Counted from the stretch's first letter, positions 1-6,750 are shown. The stretch: 7,002 nt of DNA from JBFXEO01 sp050180015 (GCA_050180015.1 JBFXEO010000159.1:1-7002); one strand, 5' to 3'. Notes: a model not told the origin generated them from the sequence alone. Numbers and translations are program-made.

Positions 1-50
1 TAACAGGCAACGGGATGGGGATTACTTACCGCCATCACCCTAGATGGTTA

Positions 51-74
51 CAGGGGGAAAGGTGTTTCCCCTTG
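51..74 (-). terminator. Hairpin downstream of the patatin gene, possible terminator
   Basis: The arms at 51-60 and 65-74 pair over 10 bp, with one G-T wobble, around the 4-base loop GGTG. The core is GGGGAAA against TTTCCCC. The hairpin lies about 45 bases past the stop codon of the minus-strand patatin gene, where a terminator would be expected. There is no T-run after the stem on either strand, so it could be a processing or stability hairpin instead. Two smaller alternatives overlap or follow it: TTGCC/GGCAA at 72-86 and ATTGC/GCAAT at 90-106. Positions 1-50 show no gene I can support. Confidence 0.4.
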
Positions 75-119
75 CCTTACGGGCAATAAATTGCATTAAC
101 AGCAATACCCCGCGGCTTC

Positions 120-2318
120 TTAAAACCAAAATCCTATGTTGGCGGAAAATATCAACTTTTTATACTCATCGGAATAGGCAACGGTGGCCTCAAAAGGCCC
201 AACTACCGATCTGAACGAATACGTAAGGCCAGCTCCCCAGATATCTTGGTATTCGCTGAAATGATGCAGCTCGCTATTATGCAAAAGGTAATTACCCATC
301 AGGGACAGGTAATGCTTCTTGTAGATGTTTGCCTGTAACCCCACCATTCCAATAAAGGCACTTCTTTCAACCGACCAAATGGTGGGGAGCCCATAAAAGG
401 GGAGCTGCTGATCGAAGTAAATTTCATAATTCTGGCTCGACAGGTAATTCCCCTGATACCCCGAATTTGTTTTGGTTAAAACTGACCTGCCGTATAAGTT
501 TAGCAACCCGGCCAGGCAGCCGTTGAACCTAACGGTATTCCTCATTTTGAAGAGCAGAGTTGGGGTAATCTTGCCAAAGCTTACATCCTGTGAAAAGTCC
601 AACTCGGAATACATTTCGGTTCCCTTCGAGGGGAAGTAGTAGTCATCCAGGTTATCAAAACTCAAATAGCCATAGTAGTGTAAAAAATTTTTCTTGCTAG
701 ACCTTACCGATACATTGCTGTCACTTATCACATTATACATCTTGCCAATATACCTTTCATGCTTTGCCCCCATGCCAACGGTTGAATTGTTGAAAACTTT
801 CTGGTAGGTATAAAATTTAAACGAATGGATATATATTTCGGCCGGATAGGAGTAATCCCTATTCAGGTGTATGGTTGGTTCGGCGTATTGGCCTTCGGCC
901 ATTAAGGCAATTTTGGGCAGTCTATTTTTGTCGATCTCAACTAAAAGAGATGCCTTGGGATTTGATGATACATCGGCAGTTGCCGATACCAAGCTAAATG
1001 TTTTGGTATAATCCTTCCTGGTGGAATTAATAAGAACCGACACAACGCTACGTGTATTCAACCGCATACCAACGTTAAGGTCCCAGGCCTTTTGCTCATC
1101 GAGGACAATACCCAGCGTTTTATCATTCTCATTGCCCTCCAGCTTAAAGTACGCCCGCTTAAAATTACCCGTGCCGTATAAATTATTGATATTTCTTTTG
1201 ATTTCACTTAAACTATATACCCCCGGAGTTTCTAGGTCAAGGTCGTTTTTCAGTAATTTATCGGGCATAACGTAGCTCCCGGAAATGGTAAGATCGGTAA
1301 TTCGCCATTCCTTGGGTTTAGTCAATTCCGACGATATGGGCCTCGGCTGTAAGTTATACTTTTCCTTCAGGGCCCTTATATCGTCAATCGATGAAGTGGC
1401 CGCGACCAGTCCCCGTCTAATCAGCGTATCTACCGCAGCAGTATAAAAACTCGACGTGCTAAAACCCTCAATGTTGGGATGTATAATTACATTGCAAAGG
1501 CTCTTGTTTACGGAATCTTTATCGATAGTATAAAAATTGATTAGCTGATCCATGAGCTTGTTTATCGTCACTATTTCGCTGCCCGGATATAAGCTATTTC
1601 TGATATCGGAGCCAATTATAATATCGGCACCCATCATTTTTGCAACATCGGTTGGAAAATTGTTAACCAGTCCACCATCCACAAGCAGGTGCCCATTGTG
1701 CTCTATGGGAGCAAATACAGCGGGAATAGCCATACTGCCAAAAATTGCGGTGGGCAAAAATCCCGAATTTAGAATTACTTCCTTACCCGTTTCCAAATCG
1801 GTTCCTATGCAGGCAAATGAAATGGGGAACTTGCTAAAATCGGCATCAACCGGCACGTTAGCGGCTAAACCGCAGAATAGGTTAAGTACATTCTGCCCGT
1901 TAATTAACCCGTTAGGGACTATTGGTTTTCTCTCGTCTGAAACAGGTATATTAAAAACGTATCGCTGTTGATTCTCACGGGAATGCTGGTCCAGCTGAAT
2001 GCGGGGAATATAATCGGCAAAAAGTTTAGCCCAGTCCTCTGAAAGAGACATTTTGGCAATATCATCGGCGCTGTAGCCTATGGAGTAAAGCCCACCCACA
2101 ATGCTCCCCATACTTGTGCCCACTATAATATCAACGGGAATACCCTCTTCTTCCAAAACTTTTAAAACGCCAATATGCGCAAATCCTTTGGCACCGCCGC
2201 CGCTTAACACTACAGCAACCTTGGGCCTTTCCGCCTCCTGTGCGTTGCCCGCAAAAAATAACAGCGCCAAGGAGATTGCCGCTAAATATTGAATTATCCA
2301 TTTTCTATTCTTACCCAT
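120..2318 (-). CDS. Patatin-like phospholipase with POTRA and outer-membrane beta-barrel (type Vd, PlpD/FplA-like)
   Basis: This 732-residue protein probably hydrolyses phospholipids or other acyl esters and is anchored in, or exported through, the outer membrane. Residues 1-26 form a signal peptide (basic start, hydrophobic core, cleavage near GNA). The patatin domain spans about residues 33-330. It has the oxyanion loop GGGAKG (40-45), the nucleophile motif GTSMG with Ser69, and the catalytic Asp214 in DGG (214-216), so both members of the Ser-Asp dyad are present. From Trp338 to about 400 a POTRA-like segment follows (WRITDLTISG through NLYGTGNFKR). Residues from about 412 to 732 alternate in the manner of beta strands and end in GFWF; a terminal aromatic residue is the usual signal for barrel insertion by BAM. 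About 320 residues suit a 16-strand barrel as in PlpD. The ATG at 2318 is directly followed by the signal peptide. It is transcribed away from the trkH operon. Whether the patatin domain is released or stays attached cannot be told from the sequence; substrate is unknown. Confidence 0.93.
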   Translation of the reverse strand: MGKNRKWIIQYLAAISLALLFFAGNAQEAERPKVAVVLSGGGAKGFAHIGVLKVLEEEGIPVDIIVGTSMGSIVGGLYSIGYSADDIAKMSLSEDWAKLFADYIPRIQLDQHSRENQQRYVFNIPVSDERKPIVPNGLINGQNVLNLFCGLAANVPVDADFSKFPISFACIGTDLETGKEVILNSGFLPTAIFGSMAIPAVFAPIEHNGHLLVDGGLVNNFPTDVAKMMGADIIIGSDIRNSLYPGSEIVTINKLMDQLINFYTIDKDSVNKSLCNVIIHPNIEGFSTSSFYTAAVDTLIRRGLVAATSSIDDIRALKEKYNLQPRPISSELTKPKEWRITDLTISGSYVMPDKLLKNDLDLETPGVYSLSEIKRNINNLYGTGNFKRAYFKLEGNENDKTLGIVLDEQKAWDLNVGMRLNTRSVVSVLINSTRKDYTKTFSLVSATADVSSNPKASLLVEIDKNRLPKIALMAEGQYAEPTIHLNRDYSYPAEIYIHSFKFYTYQKVFNNSTVGMGAKHERYIGKMYNVISDSNVSVRSSKKNFLHYYGYLSFDNLDDYYFPSKGTEMYSELDFSQDVSFGKITPTLLFKMRNTVRFNGCLAGLLNLYGRSVLTKTNSGYQGNYLSSQNYEIYFDQQLPFYGLPTIWSVERSAFIGMVGLQANIYKKHYLSLMGNYLLHNSELHHFSEYQDIWGAGLTYSFRSVVGPFEATVAYSDEYKKLIFSANIGFWF

Positions 2319-2477
2319 GTTTCAGCTAAATATTGAGTTTACCTATATTCTATTAACCTTAGATCAACATCAGTAACCATTCAAGGTATCCCGCCATGCC
2401 ATTTATACTACCCAGTTTCTGACAAAACATACAAACAACAAATCAAGGAGGTCAGTTGTTTTACAAAAATATTCAAT

Positions 2478-2504
2478 TATTGGTCATAAAAAAATTCACC
2501 AATA
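2478..2504. repeat. Inverted repeat TATTGGT / ACCAATA
   Basis: Perfect 7-base arms at 2478-2484 and 2498-2504 flank an A-rich 13-base spacer. It lies about 160 bp upstream of the patatin start and about 250 bp upstream of the trkH promoter. It could be an operator or a stem-loop; arms of this length also occur by chance. Confidence 0.35.
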
Positions 2505-2520
2505 GCCGGCAAGCTAAGCC

Positions 2521-2583
2521 AGCGGCAATACTGATTTTCTACGTATTGATTGATTTTTAAATAGTTAATTGAACAGTGCCGCT
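2521..2583. repeat. Inverted repeat AGCGGCA / TGCCGCT enclosing a second hairpin
   Basis: Perfect 7-base arms at 2521-2527 and 2577-2583 enclose a shorter repeat, CAATAC/GTATTG (2526-2531 and 2543-2548). The inner and outer stems share bases 2526-2527 and so compete in part. This would fit a folded RNA or a DNA site, but no known RNA family is recognised and no promoter is seen just upstream. Confidence 0.3.
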
Positions 2584-2599
2584 ACTTTTCGCAATACCT

Positions 2600-2617
2600 A
2601 TTTTACCGGTGTAAAAT
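2600..2617. repeat. Inverted repeat ATTTTAC-CGGT-GTAAAAT
   Basis: Perfect 7-base arms are separated by 4 bases. The size and symmetry suit a binding site for a dimeric regulator, or a small tetraloop hairpin. A weaker outer pairing, ATACC (2594-2598) with GGTAT (2630-2634), could extend it. It lies about 135 bp upstream of the -33 element of the trkH promoter, which is far for direct repression. Role unknown. Confidence 0.35.
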
Positions 2618-2751
2618 TTAGCAAATCTGGGTATGAACTTTTACCAGGCTATATCCTTAAAGTAGCCAGGTTTGGGAAAGGCTATAGGCTACGCTGGCTG
2701 TTATAATCGGCACTGCGACAAACACCCAACATACTCTACGGATAAGGCGTA

Positions 2752-2782
2752 TTTGAAAATGTCAGTAAAACTAGTAAATTTG
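2752..2782 (+). promoter_or_regulatory. Bacteroidota-type promoter of the trkH-trkA-antiporter operon
   Basis: TTTG at 2752-2755 (-33 element) is followed after exactly 19 bases by TAAATTTG at 2775-2782 (-7 element). This is a full match to the consensus known for the primary sigma factor of Bacteroides, TTTG-N19-TAnnTTTG. Transcription should begin near 2788. The site lies downstream of the TTG at 2672 and overlaps the in-frame ATG at 2759, so neither of those codons would be in this transcript. This supports the trkH start at 2996. Confidence 0.75.
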
Positions 2783-2787
2783 AGCAA

Positions 2788-2995
2788 AAAACAACCACTC
2801 CTCACCGCATTACATTTATGCTACCGGCCTGCATGGATATGGATATTTACGCTGTACGCCCCGGAAATAACTTTGCCCATTTGCCTGTGGGTAAAACCAT
2901 TGTTGCCTTTTTGGTACTGTGCAGGCATTCGGAAACTTATCCAGCGTTGCCCATTCTTACCAGCGTTCCGGAAATCCCCGTTAATTTTAACTGTT
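2788..2995 (+). promoter_or_regulatory. Long 5' leader of trkH with hairpins
   Basis: The predicted leader is about 207 bases, long for a housekeeping transporter gene. It contains a hairpin at 2872-2895, with arms TTTGCCCA and TGGGTAAA (8 bp, one G-T wobble) around an 8-base loop. A longer-range pairing joins 2827-2836 with 2917-2926 (core GCCTGCA/TGCAGGC) and would enclose that hairpin. CCAGCGTT occurs twice, at 2941-2948 and 2960-2967. A 66-codon reading frame begins at 2818 and ends at 3018, overlapping the trkH start. No known riboswitch class is recognised. The start of the leader depends on the promoter prediction. Confidence 0.4.
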
Positions 2996-4819
2996 ATGAT
3001 AAAATGGAGATACTATAAAATTCGCGAAAAAGTATTCAAATACTTTTTCATACTCACTGATTATCTTAAGACAATAGCGCTGGGGCTGGAGGGTATCTCC
3101 AAATTTGTTTTTTCCGTCTCCGCTGTTCTTTTTGTTATCCTATTTTTTTATCACATTGGATTTTCGCAGTCAAAAAACTCCTTGTTTGACATCAGCAGCA
3201 CCTACAATATTCTTTTCATTGCCCTCTTTTTTTCTAAGTTCATTGCTGAATTTGTAAAAATAAAAAAACGTAAGCCATACCGATGGTTGATTGATGTATT
3301 GCTTTTCCTATATGTAGGTAGCGTATTCTATCTCCATTATTTAACAAAACTATCGGGGTTGAACATTCATTCACTTTTAACCGGACAAACCTCCATTATT
3401 CTCGCTTCGTTTATCATCCTTTTCAGTGAATTGAACCGGTTGCTTGGGGTCATTAATTCATTAAAGATTCCCCCCTCGTTACTTTTTGTGCTGAGTTTTT
3501 TCGTCATCATTATCATCGGATCCGGATTGCTTATGCTACCCAATGCCGTCTCTCGGCCAATCTCTTATCTCGATGCGTTGTTTACATCAACAAGTGCGGT
3601 TTGCGTAACAGGTTTAACTACCATAGATACAGCAACGGTTTTTACAACGCTGGGGAAAATTATTGTACTATCACTCATACAAATTGGCGGTTTGGGAATC
3701 ATGACCTTCACCGGTTTTTTCAGCTACATATTTACCGGGGGTTCATCGTCGTTACGGGACCGGTTTGTACTAAAAGATATCCTCTCAGCCGAGAACCTGA
3801 ACAGCCTGTTTTCCGCGTTGATTAAAATTATACTTTTCACATTTACCATTGAATTCATTGGAGCCGTTATTATCTTCTTCAACACACCACCAGGTATTGA
3901 TGATAAGTTTCTGTTTTCCGTGTTTCACTCAGTATCGGCCTTCTGCAATGCTGGTTTTTCAACCTTGCCGCAAGGATTATTTACCGGCGTAATTGCGAAC
4001 AACTATCCAATACAAATCACAATTGCCTTTTTAATTATCCTGGGCGGTATTGGTTTCCCGGTAATTCTTTGGTTCTTCAAATACCTAAAAACTTTTTTCG
4101 TCAACCTTATTTTTAAAATAAGGTACCGGAAAATAGCCGCCATGGTAGGAAAAGATATAAACACCTCAATTGTACTCACCTCAACAATCGTACTGATTGC
4201 TCTTGGGATGGGTTTATACTACTTGCTCGAAAGCGACAAAAGCTTAAGCGGAATGGGTGCCTTTCAAAAAGTTGTGGTCACCTTTTTTGGCAGTGTTAGC
4301 GCCCGAACGGCAGGTTTTAACGTTGTCGATATCAGCCTGTGGAGCTATCCTACCGTTTTCCTGATGATTTTCCTGATGTGGGTGGGAGCCTCCCCTGGTT
4401 CTACCGGTGGCGGCATTAAAACCACAACCTTTGCCGTGGCACTGCTAACAACCTTTAGCTTTATCAGGGGTAAAAAAAATCTTGAATTACAAAACCGCGA
4501 AATTGGAACAGGAACGTTAAGCCGGGTAATGGTGGTTATTACGCTTTCCATTGTAGTTATTTTTACCGGTTTTCTGGGGCTGCTCATTACCGATCCGGCT
4601 AAAAACCCGGTACATCTGCTTTTTGAAACCGTTTCGGCATTTGGAACGGTAGGCCTGAGTCTTGTCAATACTGCAACCCTAAATCCGAACAGCAAAATAA
4701 TCATCATCTTCCTAATGTTTATTGGTAGGGTTGGCCCCCTAACGCTACTAACAGGATTGTTTGTTACAAACCGAAAAAAATACTACAGGTGTGCTGTGGC
4801 AGATATAGTTATTAATTAA
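2996..4819 (+). CDS. trkH: K+ uptake transporter subunit TrkH (long Bacteroidota form)
   Basis: TrkH is the membrane pore of the Trk/Ktr system, bringing K+ (sometimes Na+) into the cell under control of a cytoplasmic TrkA ring. From the ATG at 2996 the protein has 607 residues, about the size usual for this phylum. Several extra N-terminal membrane segments (about residues 34-155) precede the core. All four pore-loop motifs of the fold are present: VCVTGL (filter Gly206), FCNAGF (Gly320), ARTAGF (Gly440) and FGTVGL (Gly553), so the four filter glycines are intact. The flexible intramembrane gate of the third repeat, GASPGSTGGGIK, is at 464-475. I chose the ATG at 2996 because it begins with a basic cytoplasmic stretch (MIKWRYYKIREK) and lies downstream of the promoter. 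A TTG at 2672 would add 108 residues with no TrkH likeness. trkA follows after 10 bases. Confidence 0.95.
   Translation: MIKWRYYKIREKVFKYFFILTDYLKTIALGLEGISKFVFSVSAVLFVILFFYHIGFSQSKNSLFDISSTYNILFIALFFSKFIAEFVKIKKRKPYRWLIDVLLFLYVGSVFYLHYLTKLSGLNIHSLLTGQTSIILASFIILFSELNRLLGVINSLKIPPSLLFVLSFFVIIIIGSGLLMLPNAVSRPISYLDALFTSTSAVCVTGLTTIDTATVFTTLGKIIVLSLIQIGGLGIMTFTGFFSYIFTGGSSSLRDRFVLKDILSAENLNSLFSALIKIILFTFTIEFIGAVIIFFNTPPGIDDKFLFSVFHSVSAFCNAGFSTLPQGLFTGVIANNYPIQITIAFLIILGGIGFPVILWFFKYLKTFFVNLIFKIRYRKIAAMVGKDINTSIVLTSTIVLIALGMGLYYLLESDKSLSGMGAFQKVVVTFFGSVSARTAGFNVVDISLWSYPTVFLMIFLMWVGASPGSTGGGIKTTTFAVALLTTFSFIRGKKNLELQNREIGTGTLSRVMVVITLSIVVIFTGFLGLLITDPAKNPVHLLFETVSAFGTVGLSLVNTATLNPNSKIIIIFLMFIGRVGPLTLLTGLFVTNRKKYYRCAVADIVIN
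3026..3049. repeat. 24-bp near-perfect palindrome inside the 5' end of trkH
   Basis: The arms GAAAAAGTATT (3026-3036) and AATACTTTTTC (3039-3049) are perfect over 11 bases with only CA between them. The site starts 30 bases into trkH, over codons 11-18. As RNA it would form a 10-bp stem with a UCAA loop and a 3' arm ending in a run of U. It could act on translation or early termination, or as a DNA operator. It could also be a by-product of codons for Lys, Phe and Tyr. Confidence 0.6.
4104..4124. repeat. 21-bp palindrome within trkH
   Basis: The arms ACCTTATTTT (4104-4113) and AAAATAAGGT (4115-4124) are perfect over 10 bases around a single T. It lies in codons for a cytoplasmic loop (around NLIFKIRY, residues 369-377). 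The core is AT-only, which raises the chance of coincidence. No role is known. Confidence 0.5.
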
Positions 4820-4829
4820 AATCAGAACA

Positions 4830-5513
4830 ATGAAGTATATCGTAATTGGCTTAGGCTATTTTGGAAGTTCGTTGGCCACAAACCTAACGGAACAGGGTCA
4901 CGAAGTAATTGGAATAGACCATCGCAACGAAAGGGTTGATGAATTGAAGGATTCAATTTCGAATGTTTTGATTATGGATGCAACCAGGCCGAACGCCATG
5001 AAATCGTTGCCGTTGCAGGAGGTTGACGCCGTAATTGTTGCCATTGGCGAAGACATTGGTTCGTCAATTCTCATCCTATCAATACTAAAAAGATTGAACG
5101 TAAAACGCATTATAGGTCGCGCCATAACGCCAATACACCGTGATATTCTGAATGAGCTGGGAATACTGGAGGTTATTCAACCCGAGGAAGACTCTGCCCT
5201 TTTGGTGGCATCGATGCTACATATTAACGGGGCAATAAAAGTATTGGGGTTGAACAGGAAGAACGCCGTGGCCGAAATTATGATCCCCGAAAAGTATGTT
5301 GGCCATTCGCTCGAAAGCATCAACATGGAAACCCGTTTCCAGCTGAAGGTTATTGCCCTGAAAATTTATCCGACAGGGAGCCGCATTGCATCGTTCCTGA
5401 AAACGGACTGTAAGGTTGAGTTTGAAATTGATCTGGCCAGACCGCTCCGGGCAACCGATGTATTGGTCATTGGCGGTGAAACTAACGACATCATAAAATT
5501 CATTGAATCATAA
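4830..5513 (+). CDS. trkA: Single-RCK K+ uptake regulator, TrkA/KtrA type
   Basis: This 227-residue soluble protein should form an RCK ring on the cytoplasmic face of TrkH and gate it in response to bound nucleotide. The N-terminal Rossmann domain (about 1-130) has the glycine motif GLGYFG (7-12) and the acidic residue Asp30 at the end of beta-2 (VIGIDHRNE). An RCK_C (TrkA_C) domain runs from about 135 to 227. With one RCK_N and one RCK_C it is KtrA-like in build, unlike the double-length TrkA of E. coli (458 residues); trkA is the usual name in this phylum. The ATG at 4830 is 10 bases after the trkH stop, and the antiporter begins 10 bases after this gene, so co-transcription is very likely. 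No Shine-Dalgarno sequence is present. The ligand (NAD(H), ATP/ADP or, through RCK_C, c-di-AMP) cannot be settled by eye. Confidence 0.93.
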   Translation: MKYIVIGLGYFGSSLATNLTEQGHEVIGIDHRNERVDELKDSISNVLIMDATRPNAMKSLPLQEVDAVIVAIGEDIGSSILILSILKRLNVKRIIGRAITPIHRDILNELGILEVIQPEEDSALLVASMLHINGAIKVLGLNRKNAVAEIMIPEKYVGHSLESINMETRFQLKVIALKIYPTGSRIASFLKTDCKVEFEIDLARPLRATDVLVIGGETNDIIKFIES

Positions 5514-5523
5514 CTAATACAGT

Positions 5524-6714
5524 ATGACACACCTCGTAATAATTGCGCTGTGTATTATTATTTTACTATCGTACTTGTTCGATATTTCCAGCAAGTACAC
5601 AAAAATACCGGGAGTATTACTGCTCATTTTATTGGGATTAGCGTTACAGCTGTTAGCCACAAATACTGGAATGAAAATACCCAATCTCCAACCCATTCTC
5701 CCCCTGTTGGGCACAGTGGGTTTAATCCTAATTGTGATGGAGGCCAGCCTCGACCTAAAGCTAAACAAGAGCAAAAAGAAAATCATCAACCAGGCTGCAT
5801 CGTCAGCCATTGTGCTACTGGTATTGTTTACCGGTGTACTGGCATACCTCCTAAGGCAATTCATTCAGATATCCTGGCAAACTGCCCTGCTCAATGCTAT
5901 TCCACTGGCCATTATAAGCAGTGCCGTTGCCATACCCGCTGCGGCTAACCTTAAAAATGACGATAAGGAATTTGTGGTTTACGAAAGTTCGCTCTCCGAT
6001 ATTCTGGGAATTCTAATTTTTGACTTTATTTTAATAGACCACGCTTCTATTTCCACGGGCCTACTCAACCTGGCTTTCGATGGCTTAATTACTTTTCTTA
6101 TTTCGGTTGTAACCACCATTGCCCTGGCCATATTACTTCACAAAACAGCACACCATGTCAACTATGTTATTATTATGACCTTTATTATACTAATATACAC
6201 GCTGGCAAAAATGGCGCATTTACCCGCATTGCTGCTAATTCTTATCTTTGGAATGGTGCTATCGAACCATCAATTCTTCAATCTTCCTTTCACCATAAAA
6301 TTTATAAATTTCGAGAAATTCGAAAAAGATATCGCCTCGTTTAAACACATTGCCGGGGAACTTACATTTTTGGTCCGGTCGTTTTTCTTTATCATGTTTG
6401 GATTTTATACGAAAATAGATGAGCTCTTAAATCTCAACAATTTCATCATCTCCGTCGCTATCGTACTGTTTATCCTGTTCATCCGTTGGCTGTTTTTCAA
6501 ACAGGTATTGCGAAAGGAGATTTCCCCCCTGCTATTTTTTGCCCCGCGGGGATTAATTACCATTCTGCTTTTTTTAAGCATCCCCGAAATACACAAAATT
6601 GGGCTAATCAACGAAGGGCTTATCACCCAGGTCATTTTCATTTCTATCCTTTTGCTAACCCCGGGGAATTGGTTCAAAAAAAAGATAGATGCAAATGTTA
6701 CCGGCACGGTCTAA
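5524..6714 (+). CDS. Monovalent cation:proton antiporter (Na+/H+ exchanger fold, CPA superfamily)
   Basis: This 396-residue membrane protein has roughly 11-12 hydrophobic segments and belongs to the Na+/H+ exchanger fold. It should exchange Na+ or K+ for protons across the inner membrane. Visible family marks are GLILIVMEASLDLKL (about 66-80), the unwound-helix segment SSAVAIPA, the ion-site helix ESSLSDILGILIFDF (154-168, Asp159), the FFFIMFGFYTKID segment and APRGL (340-344) in a late helix. Asp159 aligns by motif with the Asp of the CPA1 signature ESLLND, but the neighbouring Asn is Ser158; the unwound segment reads SSA like CPA2 proteins rather than TDP. The protein ends soon after its last helix (tail about KKKIDANVTGTV), with no RCK or CNMP domain, unlike KefB/KefC. 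It is third in the operon, after trkA. Ion preference is unknown; K+/H+ exchange is plausible from context only. Confidence 0.88.
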   Translation: MTHLVIIALCIIILLSYLFDISSKYTKIPGVLLLILLGLALQLLATNTGMKIPNLQPILPLLGTVGLILIVMEASLDLKLNKSKKKIINQAASSAIVLLVLFTGVLAYLLRQFIQISWQTALLNAIPLAIISSAVAIPAAANLKNDDKEFVVYESSLSDILGILIFDFILIDHASISTGLLNLAFDGLITFLISVVTTIALAILLHKTAHHVNYVIIMTFIILIYTLAKMAHLPALLLILIFGMVLSNHQFFNLPFTIKFINFEKFEKDIASFKHIAGELTFLVRSFFFIMFGFYTKIDELLNLNNFIISVAIVLFILFIRWLFFKQVLRKEISPLLFFAPRGLITILLFLSIPEIHKIGLINEGLITQVIFISILLLTPGNWFKKKIDANVTGTV

Positions 6715-6726
6715 CGTAAATAGTGA

Positions 6727-6750
6727 AGGGGTAAAAAGCTTTTGACCTTT
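6727..6750 (+). terminator. Imperfect hairpin after the antiporter gene, possible terminator
   Basis: The arms 6727-6736 and 6741-6750 (AGGGGTAAAA and TTTTGACCTTT region) pair with one A-G mismatch and two G-T wobbles; the tip is the palindrome AAAAGCTTTT (6734-6743). It begins 13 bases after the operon's last stop codon, where a terminator would sit. No T-run follows, so it is only a weak candidate. The rest of the gap up to 6926 shows no gene, and no clear promoter; TTG at 6877 with TAAATAAT at 6901 is at best a poor match. Confidence 0.35.

Larger units (their letters stand above)
2319..2995. other. Long divergent intergenic region between the patatin gene and trkH
   Basis: These 677 bases separate two divergently transcribed genes. 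I find no convincing protein gene here. The frame of trkH stays open back to a TTG at 2672, but the resulting 108 residues (rich in Cys, Trp and Pro) do not resemble a TrkH N-terminus. The region holds three spaced inverted repeats (2478-2504, 2521-2583, 2600-2617), a patch of short direct and inverted repeats around AGGCTA/TAGCC at 2644-2699, one strong plus-strand promoter (2752-2782) and the trkH leader. The patatin promoter must lie at the left side, but no clean match to TTG-N19-TAnnTTTG is seen on the minus strand. Confidence 0.8.

Noticed and set aside
1..119. Possible start of another minus-strand gene (ATGGCGGTAAGT near 37-26)
   Set aside because: Only about 11 codons remain before the window edge and they match no family I know.
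1552..1971. Open frame of 139 codons on the plus strand
   Set aside because: It is antisense to the patatin domain with its catalytic motifs. The translated sequence has no recognisable features. The same holds for other frames overlapping the four genes.
2281..2336. 12-bp direct repeat GCTAAATATTGA at 2281-2292 and 2325-2336
   Set aside because: About one 12-base repeat is expected by chance in a window of this size, and one copy lies in the signal-peptide codons of the patatin gene.
2464..2471. Minus-strand TATTTTTG as -7 element for the patatin gene
   Set aside because: It fits TAnnTTTG, but no TTG lies 17-21 bases upstream on the minus strand; the nearest is 28 bases away. The similar TATGTTTTG at 2423-2431 also lacks a -33 element.
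2445..2560. AAGGAGGT at 2445-2452 just before a TTG (2456) opening a 34-codon frame that ends at 2560
   Set aside because: A perfect Shine-Dalgarno match is not good evidence in this phylum, where the genes seen here lack one. The spacing is short (4 bases), the start is TTG, and the peptide resembles nothing.
2788..2995. Known K+ or c-di-AMP riboswitch in the trkH leader
   Set aside because: I cannot see the conserved core of the ydaO/yuaA class or another known metal or nucleotide riboswitch; only generic hairpins are visible.
5524..6714. KefB/KefC-type glutathione-gated K+ efflux protein
   Set aside because: The protein ends after its membrane domain, with no C-terminal RCK domain.
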